In this document: piece by piece, positions 20,620 to 31,246 of the stretch | Layout of the letters: each line of letters opens with the position of its first letter | Numbering within the stretch: the stretch's first letter is position 1 | Origin: Sipunculus nudus | Taxonomy: Eukaryota; Annelida; Sipuncula; Golfingiida; Sipunculidae | DNA length: 64,000 nucleotides | NCBI GenBank assembly: GCA_026874595.1 | Contig: CM049317.1 | Location: 35,744,901 to 35,808,900, forward strand | Direction of reading: 5' to 3' | Notes under the pieces: generated by a model | What the model was told of the DNA's origin: nothing | What the model saw: the letters and a program-made list of their open reading frames with translations, nothing else | Database searches by the model: none | Position numbers and translations under genes: made by a program

Positions 20620-21424
20620 TGTCACGGAACCTAATATCAACAGATCACGTATGCGTGATGAACATAAATTTTGTAATTGAGATTAAAAAAATCAGATTCT
20701 GTAACACTAGGCAGTGTGAAATGTCTAGAGGAATGAATAATGAAGTCAGTGGTTTTTTGTTAACAAATAACTATAATTTATTCTTAAAACAACCCTAACA
20801 TGACAATACACTGAATCAATACTATGAAACAGTATAACAGCAGTATAACAGCAGTACAACAACAAATCAATACAATCACACAATAAAATAAACAAAGTGC
20901 ACAGTACCTGGATATCACTGTCACAGCGATAAGTCCTTTAAAATGTATATGCCGGATGAAAAATCCACATAAATCCTCTCGGAGAATAACAGTCAAATGT
21001 AAAGCTCTTGTAACAATCCAGAAAGTAACTTGAGGCAGGCAGCATTAAATTGTATAAAGTTAGTAATAGTAGAATCCCTGAAATTACTGGATAATTGGAC
21101 AGGCCCCACTGACATACACACGTCTGTGCCCGCTGGAATACTCTCTCACCTCTCTCCCGGGTCTAAAACACAGCCCTTTATATTACTTATCACCTCAAGC
21201 CGAGGGAGCTTCTATTTCTCTAACACTCTAACATAATACACAGTAAACACGCGTTACAGGAATCATCTAGAAAAACATCGCTGTCTCTACATACCAGGGT
21301 GCACACGTTAGCTCGCCCCGGCTCGACCAAGCGAGAAAGCCCCAAGCTAGCATGACAACGAGAGTTCAACCAGTACGGATTAAACCGAGAGTGCAACTAC
21401 AACACGAGTAACGCCCGTGTCACA
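20620..21424 (-). repeat. 5' LTR (805 bp)
   Basis: It begins TGTGACACGG and ends CCGTGACA on the minus strand. The part at 20620-21120 is a direct repeat of 15284-15781 with a few percent difference. Confidence 0.85.
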
Positions 21425-21574
21425 ATAAAAAGAGCACCTGCAACAACTTACAATTATATTGTTTGCTTGTTACGGACACGGTTCCCACACGGAAGAAATT
21501 TATGACACAGAAACCCAATTAAACAAAGTATTTTCTGTATCAGATCAGATTTCATGCAATACTGAAGATGGCTT

Positions 21575-21596
21575 GGGGGGGGGGGGGGGGGGGGGG
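21575..21596 (+). repeat. G22 homopolymer
   Basis: 22 consecutive G in the presumed 5' LTR region of the gypsy relic. Confidence 0.95.
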
Positions 21597-21944
21597 TTCC
21601 GCACCTGCAGTGATACCAAGGTATCAAGCATTGAATGTTTAATGTTTTTGTCTTTTTTGCACATCAAGCCTGTTATATATGCACATTTACACGTGCTCAA
21701 AATAAAGCAGTCCTTGATATTGTCTTCTTCACTACACGAGCCGATAAAACATGATGGCAGCGTAAGTGAAACAACCTGTGACTATAATATATATGAACTG
21801 GATTACAACGATGGCTGAATCTCACATGTGAAAAAAAGTGAGTAAAACAAGTGTGCAAGTAATTTAACTGGTGTCAAACCCCCATCATTCACATGTGCTG
21901 CAGTGGACTAACCTATTAAGTTCAAACAGTTCAAACGGTATTTT

Positions 21945-22300
21945 GAGCTGATGCATGCTGACCACCACTCCTCGCTAGCAAGAATGAAGGTGAAGTTGTC
22001 AATTACATATTGCTCTGGATGGGCCCTAAAACTGTTGAAATATTTGACAAAATTTTCAGCTGAAGACAGGGGGATGAAGGACAAAGTATGGACCGCATTT
22101 TTCGAGTATTTTGAGCCTCAAGTCAAACTTAAGTCTCGAGAGGTTCCAGTTGTGAGAAATGAAACAGCAAGACGGAGTCTATCAATGCATTTGTCACTCG
22201 TTTGAAGTCGTAAACACACAAGTGCAATTTTCCTGACCCTGGCGCTTTCGAGGACAACCTGATAGATCAGATAATCAAGGTTATCAACCACAGAAACAAT
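21945..22300 (+). pseudogene. gag-like remnant of the gypsy relic
   Basis: Frames read ..GPKTVEIFDKIFS.. and VWTAFFEYFEPQVK, a pattern seen in gag of K02A2.6/Mag-like elements (..F..YF.P..N). Continuation is in another frame. Confidence 0.45.
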
Positions 22301-23164
22301 TAATGGATAACGACCGACATACCCTCACCCACGTAAAGGTCGAAAACTACGCTCGAACATATGAATGTACCCAGACACAGTTGACACAACTAGTGTTTAG
22401 TGCTGTTGATGCCATTGGACGAAATCCGCGTTCACGCACACCCCGTGGATTCAATGCTGAGTCTGGTGGGTGCAATTCTGCGCCGGTGAACCACATCCGC
22501 GTCAAGATTGCCCAGCGAACGGACAAAGGTGTCACCGTTTCCGTAAGAAAGGACATTAGAGCCAAGCTTATCTAAGCAACCGTGGTCGAAGTCAGTCGTG
22601 TGAACTTCGTGAAACCAGGACCAGCCATGTCATCTCACAAGGGCAAAAACAATGGCCAACCACAGTGATGAGCTGAGGTTCACTGCATTCAACAGGAAGA
22701 AAACATGCCAACAGATGACCTATCTTTTATGCGGTCAACCACAGTTTAGTAACGGAAAGAATAGAAGCATACGCTAAGATCCAAATTTAGCCCTAGTCAA
22801 ACTGCGAACGCTGCACTAATCTCGAAGTAAGCGGATACGGGTGTCCTGCCGCTCAGGGCATATCGCCTTATTTTCCACAAGGCAGTCGACCAAGATGGTC
22901 TTCCTACAATCACGAAGCCCAGTGACACTAAGTAAACAGCGTAGAATGGTACACCCATTCCACAGTATGGGATTATTTCAAAGCAATGCGGCTATTCTCA
23001 GTGTGATAATGTTGATTGTAATTAATGTAGACATGTAGCTAATAACCCAAGACCTGTCATATTTGATTCACTTACATGTACCAAGCTAGGGCTCGTATCC
23101 CTGCATTGTGCTTATTCTTCCATTCCAGGTCCAGCTTCTTCAGGGTGTTCACTCCATTTTTTTA

Positions 23165-24030
23165 ATGAAGAAATGGCGAAATATCCAGATCGTTTTAAAG
23201 GGCTAGGCTGTTTTGAAGGCCCAGGTCGACTGACATTGAAAGAGAGAAGCCAACCCGTGATCCAACCACCATGTCGAGCATCGATACAACTCCAGGAGAA
23301 GATCCGAGCTGAATTGGATCGTATGTTGGATTTTGACGTCATTCGTCCAGTGGATGAACTAACAGATTAGGTATAAAGCATAACCTATGTGCTTAAGGCA
23401 GATGAATTTCTCGGAATTTGCCTAGATCCCAAGGATAAAAAAATGCCCTAAAACGAGGTCAACACTACATCTAAACAGTTGATGAACTCACAATTAAGTC
23501 AATGTTAAAGTTTTTAGTTAACTCAGTGAAGCAGGTGTCTTGTCGATTGCTGATGCCATTCTCGTGTTTGGAATAAAGATGGACAGGCACAACAGAAATC
23601 TTCATGGTCTGTTACGACGGGCACAGGCAAACGGTCTCATATTCAACCAGACTGAGCCAAATTGCAAAGGATGAAACTAGTTGTCTATCTAGCGCTCCCT
23701 TCATCTCAAAGTTAAGTGACACAAACTCCTCACTACGAAGTCTACTTCACAAGGACACGCCATACCAAACATCAAATGGCTTTAGACCAACTGAATACTT
23801 ATGTAAGAAATTCCCATTATTTTGATCCGAACAAGCAAGTAGTCCTGCAGGTTAATGCCAGTCAAAGGGCGCTAGGAGCTGATCTTATACAAGATGGCCA
23901 ACCAATACTTTTTACATCTTAGAGTCTCGATGACGCAGAAAAGAAATACACCAACATACAGCGCTTTTTGCTTGCGTGTTTGGGACAGACCAAATCCATA
24001 CTTACCTGTACAGGGAACAGTTCCTGATAG
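23165..24030 (+). pseudogene. RT and RNase H remnants of the gypsy relic
   Basis: FKGLGCFEGPGRLTLK.., then LDRMLDFDVIRPVDE (RT start), then DAILVFGIKMDRH.. (around 23530-23600, the position of the ..VYG/DDI..).. and an RNase H-like VLQVNASQRALGADLIQDG followed by LDDAEKKYTNIQ (23830-23960). Several frameshifts and stops interrupt them. Confidence 0.7.
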
Positions 24031-24344
24031 AATCGGATCATCGTCATCTGGAGATGATCAGTAAAAAGAACTTGGCAGCAGTGCAACCGCGTTTTCAACG
24101 GATATGATGCTACTGCGTCTGCAACGTCACGACTAAAAATCACGTATCGCCCTGGGAGAGAAATGATTTTGGCAAACAGTCTTTCCTGTTTTTGCCATAA
24201 ACTACCCAGGATAAGGATATAACCTAGAGAAGCAAGTATTCTTCGTGTAAGAGTAGGAACATGACCCTTCAATCGTAATTATCATGAAACACATCATGTC
24301 AGGCTTCCCAGAGAAGAGTCGAGACAGCCAAGGAAGCAGCCAGG

Positions 24345-24830
24345 AAGTTTGTTTTTTTTCCGAGACGAGCTAACCGTCGAGAATGGAGTAGTTCTGAAGG
24401 ATGAGCAAGTTCTGATACCCCAGACACTCAGAGATGAATACCTGTCAAAGATACACGAAATACATCTCGTCATCACTCGTTGCCAACAGAGAGCCAGGTC
24501 CACGAAATACTGGCCAGGGATTGACAAGGATATCACGAACATGGTAGAAAAATGCATCAAATGCCAGACACACCAAGCATCACAACCAAAGGAGCCTATT
24601 ATGCCCATCACACCAGAAGTCCCAAATATACCATGGCATACCATCGGGACAGATCTCTTTATATTGGACGGCAGGGATTTCTTGATATTTGCTGACTATC
24701 ACTCAAAGTACCTGTTTGTGGAGAAACCTGGAAAGAGACCACCAGCAAGGCTATAGCATGGGAGACCGACTACATTTTCTCCATGTTTGGCATCCCAAAC
24801 ACTGTCAGGCAACGGCCGACAAAATATAGG
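24345..24830 (+). pseudogene. Integrase remnant of the gypsy relic
   Basis: LTVENGVVLKDEQVLIPQ.., an H..H..C..C zinc region (KIHEIHLVI.., CIKCQTH), then IGTDLFILDGRDFL with the first core Asp and VDYHSKY-like residues. The frame ends at 24754 and a few core residues continue in another frame. Confidence 0.75.
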
Positions 24831-25450
24831 CAAAGCCTACCAGTCTCATCCAACAGCACAACATAACCCATACCAAGAGCTTTCAACTTCATCCAAAGCT
24901 TCCTGGGTTTATGATACGCACAGCAAAGGAATTGATCAGGAAGTCAATTTCTGACTCAAAGCCTTTCTGGTAATATAGAACCACGCCACTTGGTCCATAA
25001 TTACCTTCACCAGCAGAATCAATGTTTGGCCGTAAACTTAAGTCAACCGACCAAATTACCCAATCTACCCAGGCATGTTTGGCCTTTCAATCCATTTTGT
25101 ATATTTGTTTCAGAGCTCACTTACAAGTAGTATGAGAATAGCTCTTGTTTTATTTTATTCCTAACTTCAACATGCAAGTTTTGAATGGACTGCAGATAAA
25201 CACTGAAGTATCAATTGTTATTTTTTGCAAGTTCATTTTCAAGTTTTCCATTTTCTACATAAAAGGAGGAAGTTGTATCTACCTCTTTTTATGTCACCAT
25301 CTCGTGGATGTTTGTCACATGAGCTTACCGTATGGTGTCACCCTCTAGTTAACCTGTCTGGTACTAAAACATGTACACGTGCTCCAAATAAAGCGGTTCT
25401 TGACATTGCAGTCTTCTGGCTTCATATACCACTACACAAGCAGATATAAA

Positions 25451-26820
25451 ACGATGTACTCAACTCAAAGCCAGCTTTTCGCCTGCCTTATTTGTACAAT
25501 TAATGTGATTTCTGACTTAATCAGGGTATACCTTAATGGACAGAAGTTAATTCCTTCTAAAATGTTCTTATAACAATTCAGTGACGAATGTATCAGCTTG
25601 TTTTTCTACAAGCTGTTTGTCACAGTGCACTATGTTGACTAACAGAATATCAGTGTGACTAAAGGTGGTTGATTGTGAACTGGCTGTTTTTGGTGAGAGC
25701 ATGTGGAGTGACCAACGCCATCTTTAGCCTCAAAGGGTGACTATATTTATATTATGTTATATGTTTCATAGTACATTTATGCCCCCCCCCCCGGCTATGA
25801 ATGGAATTATAAGCTTCATATGATATTTATCTGTAAAACGGAGACCCCCATAATAATCTCCAGTATATCATTATTTTTTTTTACATAAAACCCAGTCCAG
25901 TGATGGTATGCTAATACATGTGCATATATTTTTAATTTAAATAAGCGTAACCCCGTAATAATACAGAAATAGTACACAAGAAATCACTTTTAATTAATTC
26001 TCACTGCTCATGTCATGAGGTCTGTGAGCAGTATGGCCTCTGTCTTCATGGAACAAAACAGTTCATAACTGAGGTAAAAATCAATTCCTCTTAGGTGTAG
26101 GTAGCAGTTTTGATATACTCAAGACACGTATACAATGCTGCAAAAGTTATAATACTACAATATCAACAGTCCTGATTACATAATTTACTTTCCAGAAAAT
26201 ACAATCATATCGTACACGTACAAACACCACTTATCTCTATATATAAGAGTTTTGCCGCTGAAGGCTACTATGCCATCTTTTGTCATTTGCAAACATCCAG
26301 TTGACTTTGTTGGACGTATTATATTACGGTCGGTGGCCAAAGTATAGAATCACACGTTATTAACACTTGAGTATAAACAACATGGACAGCCTGTGCAGCG
26401 TAAGACCGACGGTTTTTCGTATTTTTACAAAAGGTTCGACAGTTTAACCCTATTTATTACACGCATTAATAACTATTATTAATAACTAGAAACTGAATTA
26501 TACGTTTCTCCGGACAAAACCTGGTAAATGTTAATACTCTCTTGCAAATTACAAAAAAGATTGAAATATTTTGACAAGACTACAAGTTTCTAGCATTTCT
26601 AACCAGTTTCTACCTTTTGTTCACTAGTTTCTATATCCATCTACCCGGCAGAAACGTAGTTTGGTGTACTTTAGTCGTCATTCAGCGGTAGTTTATTGAA
26701 AAACACAACAAACCCATTTATAATCTAATATTTTATTAAAACTAACAAGAGCCGTATTCTCTTCATATCACACGATACGTATAATAGAATATACATATCG
26801 CACATGTCCGTCTGATGTTT
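25451..26820. other. No gene recognised; downstream of gene 3
   Basis: Contains a C11 run (25782-25792) and AT-rich sequence. No exon or shared repeat was recognised. Confidence 0.45.
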
Positions 26821-26822
26821 AG

Positions 26823-26828
26823 TTTATT
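26823..26828 (-). terminator. Candidate poly(A) signal of gene 3
   Basis: AATAAA on the minus strand, about 110 bp beyond the proposed stop codon at 26938 and after the (TA)n tract. Confidence 0.4.
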
Positions 26829-26866
26829 CCATGATACTCATTCCTAGGCACAGGTGGATTATTGCC

Positions 26867-26869
<3 letters not shown>

Positions 26870-26922
<53 letters not shown>
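26870..26922. repeat. (TA)n microsatellite
   Basis: About 26 TA units in the predicted 3' UTR of gene 3. Confidence 0.95.
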
Positions 26923-26926
<4 letters not shown>

Positions 26927-26937
26927 GCCTTATTTTT

Positions 26938-26969
26938 TCATCTGAACTTAGTCATTTTTGTTTCGTTTC
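26938..26969 (-). CDS. Gene 3 exon 8: short cytoplasmic tail (proposed)
   Basis: The first good acceptor downstream (cgagcacag after a pyrimidine-rich tract) in the right phase gives nine more codons and TGA at 26940-26938. No alternative with a longer tail was seen before the (TA)n tract. Confidence 0.4.
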
Positions 26970-27165
26970 CTGTGCTCGCAATGAAACGGGATACAGAAAG
27001 GTGACACTGATATAATTTTTAGTTGGCTTAAGTTACTAAGATACTGAATTACTTTTTTTCCAGATCAACACCAGCAACCCCAGCACCAACCCCAGCAATA
27101 AGATACTAACACTGAAGCCGACAGCCATAATCACTAGAAAGAAACATTAGACCAAGGAAAGGTTA

Positions 27166-27211
<46 letters not shown>

Positions 27212-30200
27212 CTATATATATAACACGTAGATTAAATTACCGGTCACAGATTTTCCGTTTTATACGAGAAGTGTATGTAATAGAATGAATTAGCGATCAG
27301 AAAACTTAATCACTCATGACATCCGTGGGAAGTTGTATGTACCTGTATGTATGACTCCTTCACTGCTCTGGGCATAAGACGTATCTGAACAGTGTTGTGT
27401 CTTATCATCCAGCGTTAGAGTACCTGAAAACATAAAGACAAAAATCGAGGATCAACTAACTCTATTACGCCCTTAGTTAAACTTTCTACTTTATATTTAT
27501 ATTTCTGGAATGACCAAACTGATCCCTTGAAACAGAATTCCTGTCCTTAATGTAAATTATTCTTCACGCTGACGTATAGGTCAGTTCATATCATTCTTGT
27601 AGATACGTTGCAACATTTCTAGACGCCACCTTTATATTTGATATAAAATGCCTAGGTATTGCTACCGTTGTACAGAGAATGAGTACTCAGGTTACACTGA
27701 AAAGTCTACAAGAGACAGAGCCTAAACGTAACATAAGTTATGTGAGAAAATATCAGGAGCCAAATGTCACAAACCGGAGTTCTAATGCAGAACTGTCCGT
27801 CTGTGAAAACGGAAATGTTGATAATGATGTGGTTATTTCTGATACATGTATTTAACTGCAAAGCCAACAGTCTATTGGAGATAGTGATATTAGTGGTGAT
27901 CCAAGTGTAAGGAGCAGACCAGTGCGAGCAAACTAAGGTACCACAACACCTGAAAAACTTTCTTCTGAAATAGTTTAAGTAATTAATGCGCATGTTTTAC
28001 TGTGAGTTTATTTTACAGCATCCAGAGACTCATAATATATACAGATAAAACACAAGAGTAAAACAAATTTAATTATGATATTTCTAAAGAGACAGTATAC
28101 ATTACAGTAACAAAGCATATCTATAATTCTGACAAAAGGGGGAATGTAGTGTGCAGATAACAGAGACTTAGTAATCCCAGATGATTATTTTTGAGTGTCA
28201 GTATTTCGGTGACACCGGAAGTGTACAAGAGACTGGGTACTAAGCATTGTGGATCGAAGCCACGTCTTGTTAATTAAACTGGAGACATCGGTGTGTCAGT
28301 GTGTGACAGGACTCTATACAAACCTCCGCCATGTGGAGGTTGCTATTGTAGGATGCTCCAAAAATCATGTTTGCATTCACGTATTCCCCTGTCCCCAGGT
28401 AAATCGTGCATAAGTTGCTTAACATTTGAAAATATTCCTTGATGACGTTCCTTAATCCTGATCATGTGCCGGAACACTACAAAACTAATCAATTCTTCCA
28501 TGGCTCATTCCCGAAATGCCCTGAAAGTTTCACGAGATTCCGTTCCTAATTGCATGAGTCATGTTAAACACACACACACACTCGCACACACCCGAATGGG
28601 AAGCAAACCTTCCTGGCGAGGGTAATAACAAACGTTTAAGGATAGAAACCCTTACCATTACGATGAACACTGAAGCAGAGGCCCCAGAACCTAGAGTTAC
28701 AAGCGGTAGCGTTCCATGAATAACCATCATTCTGTCGTAATATCACGGCACAGTTAAACTTGTCATGTTCTGTTCTTTTGGACCAATATGAATCTTGCAT
28801 TGCCATGGTTTCTGTCAAGAAAAAATAAGAAAAGGAACATACATCTCCTGTTTCAAGCGGTTTGACACTTAGTTGTCCTTATTTAAGATGGAATATACTT
28901 TTTCCCATGTTTATAATGCTCTTAAGGTTTTAGTGTCATAAAACTTTTGCTCCTGGTTTCATTGTCAAACTATTTAAAAGGACACATTTGTATTTCAAAA
29001 TTACATAAATAGCTTGCATTCAAACGTTACACACACATAGTTGCTCTCTGGAAGAAATTGCTCATTGTTACGTGATGTGTATCCCATAATGAATACAAAT
29101 TTGGTCACATGACATGCCGGATATCTAAAATACTGAATATTACAAAACTGATTGTTTTTGGCCTAAGTTGGCATTTTAAAATCATTCTTCTTACCCCCAT
29201 CTGGTCTAAAGAATTCCCAAGATTCTCTTCTCAACCCGATCCAGTTTTCTTTACAACCTTGCGTCTTCCAGCGCTCTGACAGATTCCTTATTATATTGTT
29301 GTCTGCCGGATGTGTCAGTGTCACTAGATGTCCACCTAATTTTTGGCAGAACCAAGAAGCTTCGTTCCAGCGTCTTCTGGTGCAGTCTCTCACCCAGCAC
29401 TCATCTCTGGGCTTGACAAAAAAACATCGGGCGGTTCCTTCTTTTTCAAAATCCTTACAGCCTTTGCAACCTGTTTATTTATAAAATAAATGCTTCCTAA
29501 GAGGGTTTTAGTAAGAGCTATAGAGTACATTAAAGGGACTTTTGCAGCTCATAAGTGTAACAACACAATGAACGAAGCCCGAGCTGCAAGCAAATGTCGG
29601 ACTTGAAAACGTGTATTGCCCTTGCATGAATTATATACACTCACAACTTATGGTAAAATTTCAGATTCGGTGGTTCCTATAATACCTTTGAGCTGTATTC
29701 AACTGAAGCGTAAGCGTTGTAGAGTATTTCGTGGTTTAGCTTGAAACATTTCTCTATGGCAACGGCTTAATAACAACAGCAATTTTATCTATCATTTGAA
29801 CGAACAAGAATAATTGAGATCAATCAACTGTGTTGAATATTTTCTAATTTAAAACGGCATCTGGCCGATATATGCAACTGTTGAAAAATCTGTCTCAACA
29901 AGGGCTTCGTTATAATATTTAGGACAGATCCTTTCATGGCATGGTATTTCCTGAAGAAGGAAGATCGACGTCATCCTTGAGATTCCGTCGCCTTCGGTAG
30001 AGCTACCTGGAGTTTAATTATTTATTTATTATTTTTTTGTGATTTGATATATCATTTTAATTCCACATGGAATATGCCACATGGAGCATTCATGGAAGAC
30101 CGGCTATATTGAACATAGGTCGTTGGATGACCTGGGATGTGTTTCTTGTCCCTTAAAATTATCAATTATAGGATGGAACCTCTAATCCTATAGGTCTCCC

Positions 30201-31183
30201 TTAGCACCCTCTATCTACGATTCACCACGTTCTTTAAGGTGGAGGGAAACTTGGTAGGACGTGGTCTTTACCGTAGGACACCGTAGGGTAACGTGAATGT
30301 AAGTTTTTGGTTGTGCTGAAAAAGCGTATATATCACTGAAAAACAGATTAGTTGAATCAACCAAAATATTTGTTGAAAATATGTCCAAACAATTTATTGT
30401 TTGGAACAACCAATTTATTTTGGTCGGAATCAAACAACAGGTATTGGTCAAATCAACCTATATATTGATCAGCAACCAACACAGCTGATCATTTAAACCA
30501 ACAAAATTGGTCAGTTTGGCCAAAATAATTTGGTTATTCTCAACCAATGTACTTTGGTTGAGGTCAACCAAAACATATTGGCTAAATCAGATAATAAATT
30601 GGTCACATAAACCAATTCCAGTTGGTCAGACTAGTGGACACATTTACGTGTGCACCGCTACTTTCAGTCCCCTTTTCAGTTGTTTTATTCTTCAGATTGA
30701 TTGGAAGCCTTCTTGTAAGTCGTTCTTCAGTTTTGGGTTGTGTTACGACCCATAATGTAATAACTGGCCCATAATGTAATAACGGCCCATATTGTAATAA
30801 AAACGACCCATAATGTAATAATAGCCCATAATGTAATAAAAAAGGGCCCATATTGTAATAACTATACCCTGCCCATATTGTAATAAAATCGCAAGTGGGT
30901 AAAACGGCCCATATTGTTATAAAATCGAAGGTGGATAAAACGGCCAATAATTTTATAAATCAAAGTTCATGCAAATTAACTTAGACAATTCAAATATTGA
31001 CTTCTCGTGACACGAATGTGTAAGTAAACATACAAGTATGAAAAACCACTGGATTACATAATGACTATTTGCTTAAAACGGTGACCAAGCTAATATGAAC
31101 GAAATATGGCCATGATTCATGATTATCCTTTTGTTGAACCAGTTTTTAAATAGGATGATAAAGTATTTAAACAAGATAATATA

Positions 31184-31246
<63 letters not shown>

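Larger units (their letters stand above)
15284..21424 (-). mobile_element. LTR retrotransposon with Gmr1-like gene order (decayed)
   Basis: Two direct LTRs bound the element. The 5' LTR on the minus strand (20620-21424) is 805 bp and runs TGTGACACGG to CCGTGACA. The 3' LTR (15284-15781) keeps only 498 bp. Reading leftward, the internal region gives a primer-binding site (20595-20613), gag, an aspartic protease, integrase with a GPY/F module, reverse transcriptase, and the first part of RNase H. Integrase lies upstream of reverse transcriptase, the reverse of ordinary Ty3/gypsy elements and the arrangement reported for the Gmr1 group. Stops, frame changes and a deletion joining RNase H to the 3' LTR make it inactive. 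The flanks show no matching target-site duplication. Confidence 0.8.
21425..25450 (+). mobile_element. Ty3/gypsy retrotransposon relic with normal domain order (heavily decayed)
   Basis: On the plus strand, gag-like, RT, RNase H and integrase pieces appear in the usual order. A ~75-bp block with CACGTGCTC-AAATAAAGC followed by TTGA-ATT occurs at 21690-21765 and again at 25375-25450, probably the 3' parts (polyadenylation region) of the two LTRs. LTR starts could not be fixed. Every domain carries stops and frame changes. It sits directly against the LTR of the Gmr1-like element. Confidence 0.65.
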
